Of a stretch of DNA of 64,000 nucleotides, positions 13,864 through 26,476 are shown in pieces. A program made the translations under genes and the position numbers. The stretch is taken from assembly GCF_035582795.1 (NCBI RefSeq), contig NC_134365.1:127077577-127141576 (forward strand), given 5' to 3'. Each line of letters starts with the position of its first letter. Positions within the stretch are counted from its first letter, which is position 1. The notes below the pieces were generated by a model. It was not told the origin of the DNA, did no database searches, and saw only the letters and a list, made by a program, of their open reading frames with translations. The stretch comes from Mycteria americana. Its lineage: Eukaryota; Chordata; Aves; Ciconiiformes; Ciconiidae.

Positions 13864-15227
13864 CTTAATGTCCTTACCCTCCCTGGGGCTCTGCCGCGGA
13901 CAGCAAATGAACTGATAGCTCCTGCTGCTCCCACCAGCCTGGTTCTCTGTGTCGTCCACCTACACACGCTCACACATTCATTCTCTCCCTCATAATTTAT
14001 TCATTCAATTTATTTATTTATGTAGGTCATTTTCAGTAGTAGTTTTACAAATAATGGCGGAAGTGAAAAGAGCAAGAGAGAAACAAAGTTAGGGGGAGAG
14101 CTGGCGGCACACGGGGAATGGCAGGGGAAACTCTACTCTGCTGAAAACAAGATGTAGGCTGGAGGATCATTGCTGATTTTCTCCTCAGGCAGAGCCTGAG
14201 CAAATTCCAAGTGACATCAGCTTCACCAACCTTTGCTCCACACTGACTTCACACGGCCAATTTACCTGGTGCTCATGCTCTGCTCTGTGGACTTACATGG
14301 TCTTTCTGATTGTACTTGAGGCCTTTTAGAGCTCTCAGAAGACTACTTCCGCATTTAAAGACTATTATTTTGGTTTTCCCAGCATTTAGTCATTTAGTCA
14401 TTAACTGTGTTTTAAAGCTTTAATCCACAGGGGTCTTTGCAGTAAAGAACAGGCATATTTACATTGCCTAACCTATGCATCTAAATTAGATTACTTCCTC
14501 TCACTTCCTTTTTAACCGCCCTCTAAAGAAACTCCCTTTTCCACAATGACTCCACAAGAACTCTAAAGAAATTACCTTCCTAAAGATGTGTTCAGACAAG
14601 GTGAGATTAGCTGATCTTAATGCTTTCTATCGTTGAAAGAAGCAGTCTTGCTCCTTCACCTTGCATGCTTTTTCCTGTCTTTTTCCTCTTCCTTCCCCTA
14701 ATTCCACCTCTATGTTGCCCACCCGTGCTTCCTTGCAGCACTTTTGACACTCATCTGACCCCTCACTGAGCTGATTCAGCTCACTGAACTGGCAGAAAAT
14801 AAATCCAGAGAAGCAGAAAAGGGACAGTTTTCTGATGGGTTAATGAGTTGGATCAGCTCAGTGAATATGAAAGTCAGCCCAAGGGTAAGTCAGGATCATG
14901 TAGGAGGGAGTGTGAAGAGCAAGGATGATTGACCCTTTTCACGGCAGAAAGTGATCAAAAGAGCTCCACTAACGGTATCCCTAGCTGAGAATATAGTATA
15001 GATGCCTGGAAATTGAGGGAATTTATCCTCACTGTTCTAGCTATGCAGTAATGAATTTATATTTCATTTTATTTCCCTTCTGTGCCTAGCTGGCATGTTC
15101 TACTGCAAATCATAGCATGAGAGTGTTATAGAATCCCCCTTCAAGCACAGCACTCTATACCTCTAGGAAAATCTGCCTCTTGGGATGTTACTACAAATAC
15201 GTGAAACACTGAAAACCATTAAGTATC
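13864..15227. other. Intergenic sequence, nothing recognised
   Basis: A T/A-rich tetranucleotide-like stretch occurs near 13996-14025 (TTCATTCAATTTATTTATTT). Otherwise this is unremarkable noncoding DNA. Confidence 0.6.
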
Positions 15228-15510
15228 AACTATGACCTGCCCTGTTATGGAATCTGGTGGAGAAGAGCATAAGTGGAGCTAAAGGCAGCACAGTTGTCAA
15301 ACTGTTGAAGTGGTTCCTCTCTGAGATGAAACCTTGGCTGCTCCATCTTTTGGTATCTTCAGACCAAGACTGGACGCTTTCTTCAAGATACGCTATATCA
15401 AAGACAAGGTATACTTCATTGGACATGTTATGCTTAGTAACAGAGGTAGTTCAGTGAAACTGAAGGGTCTGTGATATACTGGAGGTCAAAGGAGATAATC
15501 TTATGCTCTG
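15228..15510 (+). repeat. Old CR1-like LINE 3' relic (sense)
   Basis: The order TTCTTCAAGATACGCTATAT, GACAAGGTATACTTCATTGG, GTGAAACTGAAGGGTCTGTG and ATACTGGAGGTCAAAGGAGATAATC matches the tail of old reptilian/avian CR1-type LINEs (GATATGCT, GAAATTCTATGGCCTGTG, TGCAGGAGGTCAGACTAGATGAT). It is decayed and carries no intact frame. Confidence 0.5.
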
Positions 15511-18014
15511 TAAATCCATAAAGTACAGATTACACAAAGAAAAAAAAAAGATACCAAAGCAAGACTTTTTGGGTAATAAGCACAACCAATTCCCATTGTT
15601 CTTCCAAAACAAAGAGGACTTCTCCCCTATGCCCTTCATCTTGGATTAGTAGTTTGTTCCTAGTGATACCACCATCCTCCCTTACCTAACAGGAGGAGAG
15701 CTCCCTTTCTTTTGATCTGTGGACACAAACACCAAACCAGCAATTACAGAAACTGCAGGTCCTCTCTCTGTTTAGAAGAGTAATTTTTGACTGTACATGT
15801 GGCATCTCAGCATTCTCCTAGCAATGTACTGGAAATGCTTTTGTCATTTCTGCTTCTCCCATGGCATTAAGAAATTATGTGCTCTGCCGCAGCCCTTCAT
15901 GCTCAGGCTGTGACGGAAGCACATGCAGAGTGCACACTCCAAAGGGTGCAAGATTACATACTAAGTGGAGACCTTTGAGTCCCTCAAAATGTAATCTCTA
16001 TTCTGATTACAAAATTTGTAGAAGATACTTCATTTCAGCGAGGCTCTCAGCCTCTCTTCATGGGTTAAGCAGAAATAAATTCATTTCCTATCTTCATTAT
16101 AACTTTTTACATTCAGAATGCATGCAGAAAAATATAGTCTGAACTACAGATATTAAAGCGGCAGGTGCCTGCCCTAGTAATAGGTTCGATAAAAAGCACC
16201 TTTTTGTAAGACTCCTTAAACCAGAGTCTTCCAGTGGCCTAATCAGTATCCTAGTTAGCCCTCATTCCCATCAGTCATGACAAGTTATGGATCACATTTC
16301 TCCTGCCTTGATTTAAAAGCAGTCTGGCTTCCTCTGGCAGTTTCTTCATTTCTCTAACTTTCTCCCTTTTTCCTATGACTAACATATTTCTTTCTGAGTC
16401 AAAATTTGTCACAAGTTTCTACCCATGGTGCACAACAGGAGCTCTATTCACATCAGCTCCTTTGGGCATCAAGATTAGATGCAGTTCAGAGCATGTGAAA
16501 AGTCCAAGTTCTCCCATACTCAGGCACCCATGTAAAATACTTAACAATTGATAAACACTTGCCATGTCATTCACTTGTCCTTTTGCCTCCCTCTCCAAGA
16601 GGTAGGTATACAATTTACCAGCACACTGAAGTCCTAGAAACAATTTCCTCATGTAAGGTAATGTTTCAAACAAAGCAGTGATATAATACAATCATAAGTT
16701 GTGAATCTCTTTAACAGACAAACTTTGGGGTAAAATGAAGGGAGAGCTCCAGATGAGGGCTCAGACTCAGCACTCTCTGGGAAAGTTTTCATTGTTTTCT
16801 TGACAAATTTTAGACTGATAAATACCTCTTATGCATAGGGATTTGTTGCTCTTTCCTGACTGGATTAACTGCAATTAAGCTAGAACTTCTTTGCATAGAG
16901 AAATGGGTCTGACCAGCTATTCTGCAGCAGATATTCTGCACTAGAGGACCACATGGTCTCTTTTCTTTCACCTTTTAGAAACAGATTAAGCTAAACTGCA
17001 AAAGGACACTCTTCGTATGGAATGAAAGGATCTGTGCAGGAAAAGGTGCAGAATAATCATGTTTTAAGTACACGAGTTCACTGATTTCCCAGCAGCTTTC
17101 CCATGTACTCAAACCCATTCCTAGAAATGTTAGTTTTCTTTTTATCTACATTCTAGCAAGCCGAAGGAAGAGGAATTAGTTTTGGTTTGCATTCCTTGTT
17201 TTCCTCCAGAAAATGGTCAGTGGGGCATTACTGTCCCTTGTTCTAAATTCTTACCTCTTGCTGTACTGGTATTTTATGTACTGTACCTTTGACTAGTGCT
17301 CTACGAGACGCTAAAGAGAGAAAGAGGGGGTTTTGTGTATGTGTCTGTAAGTAAGCGCATTATGCATTTAGAAAAAAAATCATCAAAAAGACCTCTCTGT
17401 AAGTTTCTCTCTGCTCCAGAGCAGCCTTAACACAAACTACCTGGTAAGTCTAGTTCATATGCTTGTTCCAAAGGCCTGTTCCGGAGACCCCTGATTAGAT
17501 AATACGTAACAGAGAGAAACCATGGTTTAGAGGACTTTGTTTTCATTTGCAGCTCATTAGAGGCAGCCCAAAGCTAACTTAAGCCTCCCGGCTGGGAGAT
17601 ACTGGATCAAGATAAAACCAGGCGCAGACAAAATAGGACTGTTTACACTTGATACAGCCATACCCTGAGTTCCCACGTGATCAAAAAATAATAAGCCACC
17701 GAAGGAAGAGGCGCTGTCTTCAAAAGCCTCAAACCCCATCCATTCAAATTGCTGTGACCCAGTACTTGCAGGGGTACTTGCACTACAAAACCGGTCAAGG
17801 GAGGTAGCCCTCTGGCAAAGAGCCCTAAATCTATGAAGGTGACTTTACTCTCCTACAGTTTCAGATTGCAAGAGGTTCAACTAGACCAAACTCTCATCAT
17901 GTTGCAGAGGATCGGACAGGGGCAAGCGGTGAAGGCCAGCTTTTACCAGTTCCACCTAGATTGTGACAAAGGGCACTCTTTAGCCAAATTAAGAAGGCCA
18001 CATTAGGGGGAGGA
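15511..18014. other. Intergenic sequence, nothing recognised
   Basis: Only frames under 95 codons are present and no family is recognisable. No RNA gene was seen. Confidence 0.6.
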
Positions 18015-18075
18015 GACGGAAGAGCGCACATGTTTAATTCCCTTTCTAAATTAATTTAGTTAAATCAGTATAACT
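18015..18075. repeat. Possible ancient amniote repeat fragment
   Basis: The words TTTCTAAATTAATTTAGTTA, AATCAGTATAACTTTTGTGT and GAGCAAGGC resemble an interspersed repeat that I recall from turtle and bird genomes (TTAATTTAGTTAAATTGGTATAAC, then TGTAGACAAGGC). The match is short and uncertain. Confidence 0.3.
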
Positions 18076-21000
18076 TTTGTGTGTGAGCAAGGCTTATTGT
18101 CAGAAAGCAAATTCTAAATCAAAATGAGAAATAGAGCGGTGTCATCCATTACAAAGGAGAGATGGGCTGAAAGTACTGCTGAATTGCATGATGGCTTCTA
18201 AAAATACCAGAATGCAAGGATTAAGTGCAAGTGAGTTAATAAGGTGTTATACTGCATTCTGAAGGCTGCTTAAAATTAGCTGTGAATGTGCTTTTGCTTG
18301 TCCTAAATACATTGCAGAAAGACACCATTTATTTTTTTTGCATCTCCTTCAGTCTTACTTAGAGCTGTCACACTCTGAAAAGTCTGTCTCTGTAGGCACT
18401 AGAGGGAGAGGCATAGCTTTGCTATTGCTCTTCTTTCCAATCATGCTCTCAAGCCTGAAGGAACCAATTTTAATAAGTGACGTACAGAGGTGAAGCTCAG
18501 TCATTTCCCCATGTGATTTATTCAGTGTGCACTACGACACCATTGTATGGTGCTGTATTTTCTGTTGAGAAGGCATTTTCACAAGAAGTGCTCATTTTCA
18601 GGATCAGATCATTTCCTAAAAAACAAAGGCAGAAGGAGCTACAGCTTTCCCGGCTGAACCTCAACTTAAAATAAAATGTTGCTAGGATTTACTGAGATTC
18701 TACTGTGCCTTCTGTATTCTAGAGCTGTGCAGAAAGGTAACAATTTTTAGCATTTGCAGACTCGGACAGCACTGCAACAAGCCACAGGCTGTTAATTACC
18801 TTTGCAACCAGCGGGGCTGGGAACCTTCTTCTTCTAAGCTAAAATGTAAGTTGCACAAATTGTGGACTATATGCAGATCTCAGGATGTGGCCTGTGCCCC
18901 ACAAAAATCTCTAAACAACTGCTCAGCCAGGTGCTGCCTGACCCCACACAAAGCACTGCATATCCCTCTGGCACAACAGGCAGTATTTAGTTAGGTATAA
19001 GAAGTTTGTGTTTCCAGGAGAACTAGGATCCTTGCACAGAGGTGATTCCACCCTCAACCTACATTGTCTGATCTTGCAAAACTCGCACTGGCCGGAATGG
19101 CTGCCCGTGTGCATGCCCCTTTGGCATCTGAGAGCAATCTGCTCCTCTTGTCCATAAGCAAAACATCCTATAATCCACCAGAGGACCGGTATTCCTGCAT
19201 TGCTACAGTGGTAACATTCTGCCTTTTCACTGTACTTTTCTTTCAATTTTAATGGACAGTGAGGAGTCGCTGGAGTTCACTAACAGTCAACCAAGTTTGC
19301 AGTCACACAACTAAACATGTAATCAGCTCTTCAGTTCCCGGAGCCAAACCCGTTCTAACATCCCCTTCTGCCAAAGCCAACATCTCGGAGTTTTGTGACA
19401 TAGGTGGAGTTTAGGTAAGTTTCTCCTAACTGCTACAAAAAGTGCTGGTTTATCCTTTCTGAAAATAATTAGCTCTTTCTAGAAGCTGTGCAAGGAGGAA
19501 ACTTCTTGGATAGCATCTTAGCCCAGAAACTCAGACAACTCCGTTCACATCCAAAGTCTGGGTGGAGAATGGCAGCTCAGGCATAATTCTGTGTGTCCTT
19601 ACTTCTGAGAGCGAGGGTCAGCATTTAAACGTTATCTGACCACAGCTGCAGATCTACAAAGCGTTTGCAATTAAGCACGTCCTGATACCCACTCTTGTCT
19701 TTAGAAGAGTGTGAGAGTTTGCACTGTCTGAATGTATTAGCCAGCGGCAGTTAAATACAATCGAGCCGTCTACTTCTAAGTTTAGGACAGAATACTTCAC
19801 AGCTGCAGTCCTTCTCCCACTGGGTATGACTAATCAGATCTACTTCCCTGATATTCTCTCCATCTCTTTAGGTGTTTGTACAGATAAATCCTTTCGGCCA
19901 AAAGTACTTTCATGTTGAAATAAGCGCTCACTTTGTATTTTTCCTGCATACATGTATTTTTTCAAATTCTGTGAGTAACACTCAGGGAGTCTTAGACAGG
20001 GAGAAATCACACGTTATGGATGATATTGTCAAGTTGTTCCAGTCAATGATTGAACAGTGCAATTCATCACCTCACTGCCATGCGCTAGATCACGGGTTCT
20101 TTCTCCTTTGTTAGCTTTTCAAAGATGTGGGGTCCAGAAAGGATGTTACTGTTTTGCTCCTATTTCAGAATTACTTGTGAACAAAGCATTTTTTTACCCA
20201 CAGAAAAAATGCAGCTTGTATGGTTGAAATAGTAAATTGAGTTGTAATTAACTTAATCACAATAATAATGAAAACACACTCTTTTGAGGATAGCAAGGCC
20301 TTTAGCTAGCTTTAGTTCCGGTCTGACAGAGACAAACCAATTTAAAATTTACAGTGGATATCAACATTATTAGTAAAGAAGCCCAAAAAGAAGCTCAGAC
20401 TAACACGGCTATGTTCAGCATTCAAAAAATAATCCATTTTGCATTATTGTAAGAAAGGGGACTTTTGTAAATTCAAATAAAATGAAAGATTCTATTTTAT
20501 GACTTGGAGAATGTTTCTTTTCTTAAGTTGTTCACAACGTATAATTAGAACTGTAGTGTACTTTACTACACACTGCACAAGAGATTCTCTGTCTCACAGT
20601 GGCACGCTGTCTTACAAACCATGAGTGACTGACAGAGAACTCTCGATCTGTTACTGTATGTTTTCTACCATTCCAAGAAATAGTTGCCCAACTTAATCCT
20701 ATGAACAAAGTAGATCAAAAAAGAGATGTAACTTATCATTTTAAAACTTACAGGTTGGGGTTTTTTTTAATTGGTTCCCTTTGTAGCCCTTTTAATGAAC
20801 AGAAAAAAGCAAAGCACTTATGCAGTAACCAGCTACAAACCCCCTTCCTCTAACACACACACATACACTTTTGCAAAGAATGCTCTTCTGTAGGTACAAT
20901 AGCCCTGTACAACTCACAAACCAGCAATTTGTGTCATGAAGTACTGAATTGTCAACAAATAATGTAATCACTAATAAAGATATAGGCCATAAAATCATTT

Positions 21001-21849
21001 GTGATTAAAAGGTCATAGTTATTTTTCAACTGGACTTTTACCATAACATCATAGAAAAAGTCTTATGTTCATGAAAGTGCTACAATGGAAAAGTCTAAAT
21101 ATTTTTTGGCTGTTGGTATGTCTCTGATGTATAGTGATGCATGATATCTCATTAGAATTTAAATACATACCTTAATTTTTATTGAATACAAAGTTGAAGC
21201 TTTGTAAGTTCATAATATGCAGCATTGTTATAACTGATACTATGTGTGGGAACTCTCCCACACCATATCTGATTCTCTGATGTCTTCTGAAAAGGATGAA
21301 AGATATCAAACTCTTACTACTCATAATTTATATAGGCATTTGGATATAACATTGCTAAATGTTGCAACACTTTATGAATCAAGTGATTAACAAGAAATCT
21401 TTGCGCTGTATTTGTGTGCTATTATTTTTTATTATTAAAAGAATGATTAAATGTCAAGTCCAGGAGGTGCCTGTGTGATTAAACAGTTCTCTGATAAAAA
21501 AACTGACAGAGAAATGGAATGACCAAGCTCTAAAACACATAAACACAGGACAGCTAGGAGGCTGTCTCGTAGAGTGTGATATGGTCTACCTCCCTCCCAC
21601 TGAACATTTGTCCCACGGCTCTGAAGAACAGTAAATGTTTAACTTCTCTGGAAATAGAAAGTCATCTGCTGTCCTTCCCGTTAGCTCTGTAACACTGTTA
21701 GCTCCACAGCTAAATATCAACAGGTTTTGATCGACCAACAAAACCCTATCTGAAGTTAGGCTTCTAGGCTCCCCATTATGGTAAGGAAGAGGAGCCAATT
21801 TAAAATATTTGGCCACATGCTTGGAATATTTATTCATGTACAGAGGGGT
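18076..21849. other. Intergenic sequence, nothing recognised
   Basis: This stretch is AT-rich, especially 20160-21560. It contains a short CA-rich run near 20852-20870. No gene or mobile element was identified. Confidence 0.6.
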
Positions 21850-21990
21850 GCAATCACTACTGTAGCTATTTCACAAGTGGGGAAGCTGAGGCATGGAGAA
21901 GAAATGGCTTACCTGGAGTCACAAAGTGTATTAATAACCATGTTGGAAGGAGAAGCTGATGTTCTGATTCCTCAGCACCATCTGCACTGG
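21850..21990 (-). repeat. MIR-like SINE relic (antisense)
   Basis: The stretch ATTTCACAAGTGGGGAAGCT, GAGGCATGGAGAAG and TTACCTGGAGTCACA reads like the reverse complement of MIR (TTTACAGATGAGGAAACTGA, GGCACAGAGAGGTTAAGT, TTGCCCAAGGTCACAC). It is an old SINE copy of the type shared by amniotes. Confidence 0.55.
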
Positions 21991-24900
21991 AAAGATTTAA
22001 CAGTACCCCTGGGCTAGGAATGCCCAAGCCTTTCCTGAGCACAAACATCCTTTAAGCCAGACTAAGCAGTGCATTACAAGAGCAGTACAGTCCTAACATA
22101 GTAGACTACCATGCTGCTCGTGCAACCTGATAGACATCTATCGCACAGCGGAGGACATGATGCACATAGCAGGAGCTGGCCAGGCTGACATCTGGAGACA
22201 GGTTGCAATGCTGGGCAGCCCCCCGCGAGGGCATCACCCCGATTCTCCTGTGTGCCTACCAGATCCTCCTGCCAGGCACTTCCCCGGTTCCCCTGCGGCT
22301 CTAAGACCTTGCCCATGCTCCATGAAAAGGTGAGCCAGGTAGAGCCAGTCATCAAGCTAAATATACAGGCCAGCCGTGCCCCGCACATCAGGTCACTCAG
22401 CTGGACAGGGGTCCCAATGCCACGCTGCATGTGTGCGTGAGGCATTGCCTGTCTGCAAGAAAGCCTGAGGTGAGAGCCAACTGCATGCATGAGACTTACC
22501 AGGCCTGTTCTCTTCCCATTACTACTAGAAAATTTGCCATCAACTTTAAATGGCAGAAGATTGAAAACTGCTGAATTAAGAGAATGAACACAAATGAAAA
22601 TACAGTAGAAATCTGTATTTAAGTAGCCTGAAAAACCCACTACAAACACAGCCATCCTTCTCAGCTCCACAAATGGGCACTGCCTACCTCTTAGCAAAGA
22701 GCCAACAGGGAAGCACGACAGTAATTTCAAGATTTTTAAAAGTCACTGCTTTTAAAAAGTGCTCAACAGCAGATTTCAGAAGTTTTGATAAAATATCATA
22801 ATCCCTGTAACTAGACAGTATAGAAACAGATCAACTATAGTCAACCAACTATGAACAGAAAAATAAACCACACCTATCAAATAAAATCAGATTATATTTT
22901 ATGCTGAATTATCCTTTTACCCTTGCAAACTGCAAAATTCTGTAACTCACAATGAATCTCCCAGGGCATATAATTTAGTGACACACACTACTGTACGAAA
23001 GAATACAATATGGGTTATGTTTCAGCGTTATTCACTACTTCTGCTTGACTATTCTCCTGAAATGCACCATTGTATTGTACCTGGCATCCGCTTTGTTATT
23101 TGGAGAATTGCATTTAGAGAGTGCTATTTACCTTGAAATATTAATTTAAGACATTTCGTTATCTACGTGCAACAAATTTGCCCATATAATGACTGCAGGT
23201 CTGACCTGCAGTCCACAATCAGATATACCATTTTTCATCCATACACTTAAATGTTAAGAAATTGAGGATCTGTAAGATTGCAGGAACCAACAGCCCCAAT
23301 CAGAACTGAAGCTTCATCGTCCTTTTTTATAGCTTGAAAAATCCAACTTTGTTCGTCACCCTTAGGGAGAATGATACATTATGCAGGGGTTATCTATAGT
23401 CTACCTAACAACTGTGCAATTCATCAGGTCCATGTGGAAGCACTGTGCAGGGAGCCCTCTCTCCCCAGAAGTCCTATTACTCTTTCCAGCAACGCCACTG
23501 TCCCAGCTTTCTCCCTCCCGTAGTTTTGCCTTTGCCACCCCACCAGACTTCTGAAACCTATTCCCAGTTCCTGTAAGCTGGGGTTTTGAATCCTTCTTAG
23601 AAGCGCTTGTATCAAACAGTGGTAGCACTGCCAACCTCAGAAAGGCAACAAGAAGCAGCAAACGTATATATTTCTTTTTAGAGTCACCTGATTTTTGAAC
23701 TCCTAATACTCATCTCCAGCTTACCGCTAAAACAGCTAATCTTGCCAAGTCTCCCAACAGCATGATTGTTGAGTGCACACAAGTGTAAGCCTTGAGCTTC
23801 TGAAATTTCTCTGCGGCTGTTCCTCCTTTGTTTGAAAACAGGAGCAAGAGCTTCTTTCCTATGCAGCCATGTGAGAGGCGAGCTCAGCATGATGCCTGCC
23901 GCAGCTCTGATTAACCTCTCCTCTCCAAGACAAGTGGATATCCCCCACTCCCCAGCCAAGGCTGAAAAATTCACCAAGACCAGAGCTTCTCCAAGCAAGA
24001 ACAGCTCTAACGGGCAAAGTCCAATTGCACCACAACAATTTCCCACCTGCCTTTTCATCAACAAAGTCTAAGCCTGTGCTGCTGAAATAAACTGGAATTT
24101 TATTATGGACTAAATTAGAAGAGATGGGAAGAAGGGAAAAGAACAATTAAAAAGCCTGTATTTCTAAGTTGTAGTTCTTATAGATAGCCTAATCACATTC
24201 CAGTGCATGTAAGTTGGTATTTTCTTCAACAGTGCAACTAGCTGGCCATAAAATAGGCACATTGCATTTATTCATGCATATAAAGGAAAAAAATTGTTTT
24301 CATACATTTGGAAAAATGCATCTTTGCAATGGGGAGGCAACAACTTACAATACACTGAGCGAATAACTTGTTTGTAGCAAAATACGATCCAGACATCTAT
24401 CCTTCATAGATTAATTTTTATAAACAGCACAAAGTAGGGATTTCTTTCACCTGTTTTGAAAAAACTTCCATTAACCTAAAAAAATGATAAAAATGCAAAA
24501 CATGGGTCTAAACACATTTCAGTGATTTTAGGAGTAAAAAAATCCCAACCATCCATCAGCACCCACCCCCTGCTCTAAGGCCCACAGGTTCATCTCACCG
24601 CCGCTGAAGCAGCCCACAAAACTGCAGGCTTGCACAGCTCACAGCTGTAGCGATCCAGCCCCTTCCCACCCGGATGGGTGAGGAGCAGCGCTCCACTACA
24701 GCTGGTGTCTCTTCGTCTCTTCTCTCCTTAGAGCGGAGGCATCGGTTGGCAGCCTGTACAGCAACGCAGGAGCTGGCGTGCCAGCGTGGAGTTAACAGTC
24801 CATCTTGCTCAATACACTGTTTTATGCTCCAAGGAGGCGATGGGAGAGCTTGCCTGCCAGCGAAGCTGCTCCTTGTCAGCTGGCAACCGGCTCGTAACCT

Positions 24901-25739
24901 GGAGCAAGAAACATGCTCCCCGTAGGAATATAACCAACTATTCTTGTTGCTGACGTACATGCCTCCTTTTTTTTTTTTTTTAATTCAATGTTGACTACGC
25001 ATTTCTCATGTTGAAAAAAAAAGTCTCCTTTTCTTGCTTACTTTCGCATTGGAAAGAGATGAGTAGGAGAAGAGGTTTTTAAAAGTCTACATTTAATACA
25101 AAACAAGGAGGACTTTTTTTTTCTTTTTATTAAACTTTCAGAAGTTTGGATATTAATTGCCAACAATGTGCCTATTTTGGGGATTTCTGTGTAAACATAA
25201 GGCAAGAATTTATGATTTAACACTTGAGTGAATCACAATACAAAACACTCAGGATTTATACTGTTCCTTTCCTTACACAGCCCACTTTGGTAACCAGTAC
25301 ACACAAAAAAATCCATGTTCAATTGTTTACAGACCATCCCTCTCCCCCACTCCTTTCAGAAGCGTCAGTTAATCTGGAAGACGGAAATATGCAAAAATTC
25401 CCAGTTTTGTGTTTATCACCAGATCCCACCGGCCACTCTGCTGCTCATTGCTCCTTTTCGAGCTTCAACAGCAACTTTAACGGAGGATGTACAGCTAGCC
25501 ACCTCCAGCCTCCATTGCCCGGCATCGCTTTGCGCCCTTCACAAATGCTTCACATTTCCCAAACCATTAGAAAGGGATTAGCGAACCCAGCGCCTAACAC
25601 AGACCGTTGTTTCCTTGACAGCCTGAAGAACCGCATCAAAGGCTCTTTGAGACGCTAAGCCTGTAATCTGGTTCTCCTTCACCCCGTATTTCACTAACGC
25701 GGGCAGATACAACGGGAGAGCCATCCTCGTTTTTCTCCC
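21991..25739. other. Intergenic sequence leading to the MED14 CpG island
   Basis: No recognisable gene is present. A 218-codon minus-strand frame lies at 22074-22730, and a 121-codon minus-strand frame and an overlapping plus-strand frame lie near 24600-24960. None resembles a known protein. A T-run occurs near 24969-24982. GC content rises from about 25400 toward the island. Confidence 0.55.
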
Positions 25740-26080
25740 CATTCTCTTTTACAGATGTTTCAATCGCGGCGCTGCCGGGAAGCACTTCAGGGAAGGCAGC
25801 CGGCTCCAGCCCTTCTCCCGACAGCTCGTTCCCCAGCGCGGCGCCATTTCCCCTCCCGGCCGCGCCTCCCCTCCGCCGTGCCCCACGACGAGGCAGCCAG
25901 GCTCGGCCCCTCCAGCCTCGCCGCCACCAGACCGGCGGACGACGCGCAAAGCCGGCCTCCCAGGCACGGGCCACCTTCCCGCCCCGCCCGGGGCCTCAGG
26001 AGAGGTGTGCCGGGCCGGGCGACGCGCCAGCCCGCCGCCCGGCCCCGCGCGCTAGCCCTCAGGCGGCAGCGGCGACGACG

Positions 26081-26089
26081 CCCCGCCCC
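26081..26089 (+). promoter_or_regulatory. GC box (Sp1/KLF-type site)
   Basis: The sequence CCCCGCCCC is a consensus GC box about 150 bp upstream of the inferred start site. Similar motifs occur elsewhere in the island, so individual importance cannot be judged. Confidence 0.5.
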
Positions 26090-26184
26090 AACGGCTCCGC
26101 GGCCGGCACGCGGCGCGCGCGCCCCCCGCCGCCACCTGCCGGCCCCACCCGCTCGAGCGCGATCCCGGCCCCCCGAGTTAGGCT

Positions 26185-26193
26185 TTCCCGGAA
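26185..26193. promoter_or_regulatory. TTCCCGGAA palindrome (STAT/ETS-like)
   Basis: The nine bases fit the STAT pattern TTCN3GAA and also contain overlapping ETS cores on both strands. The surrounding CTTTCCCGGAAAG is a longer palindrome with a single central base. It sits about 40 bp upstream of the inferred start site. Confidence 0.4.
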
Positions 26194-26225
26194 AGGTTCT
26201 CTTTCCGGTCCGCCACAGCTGTTCG

Positions 26226-26232
26226 CTTCCGG
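26226..26232 (-). promoter_or_regulatory. ETS-family site
   Basis: CTTCCGG is the reverse complement of CCGGAAG, the core of ETS/GABP sites. It lies 19 bp upstream of the YY1-type motif, and a second, weaker copy (TTTCCGG) lies at 26202-26208. ETS and YY1 sites at this spacing are common at start sites of housekeeping genes. Confidence 0.55.
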
Positions 26233-26244
26233 TTCCGTGCCCCC

Positions 26245-26255
26245 AACATGGCGGC
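26245..26255 (+). promoter_or_regulatory. YY1-type site AACATGGCGGC
   Basis: The 11 bases match the extended YY1 consensus AANATGGCGGC exactly and are in the orientation usually found just downstream of transcription starts. This supports a start site slightly upstream. The motif also supplies an upstream ATG. Confidence 0.65.
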
Positions 26256-26280
26256 GGCCCCTGCGCCAAGCGGGCTCTGA
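26248..26280 (+). other. Upstream ORF of 10 codons in MED14 5' UTR
   Basis: ATG within the YY1-type motif opens a frame of ten residues (MAAAPAPSGL) followed by TGA, about 196 nt before the main start. If transcription starts upstream of 26248, this uORF would lie in the leader and could modestly lower translation. If the start site is inside or after the motif, it is not transcribed. Confidence 0.45.
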
Positions 26281-26476
26281 GCGCTGCGGAGCCCCCTCGG
26301 TGCCGCCGCCGCCCGCCCCAGCGTCGGGGCCCGCGCCCGCCCCCGCCGCTGGCCTCCCCGCGCTCTCCGTGCGAGGCGAGTCGGGCCGGGTGCCGGTGCC
26401 GCCAGGAGCGCCGGCCGCCCCGGGCTGCCGAGCGGTTCCTGCCTGGGGTTGAGGCGCTGCTGCTGCCGCCGCCGCC

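Larger units (their letters stand above)
26245..26476 (+). other. MED14: Predicted MED14 5' UTR
   Basis: This is the GC-rich stretch between the inferred start-site region and the MED14 start codon. It contains one upstream ATG, in the YY1 motif, and no other. The last bases, GCCGCC, give the main start an optimal Kozak context. The 5' boundary is estimated, not observed. Confidence 0.5.

Noticed and set aside
25224-25658. 144-codon + strand frame upstream of the promoter
   Set aside because: No resemblance to any family, and a second frame overlaps it; it looks like a chance frame in Ser/Pro/Thr-rich composition.
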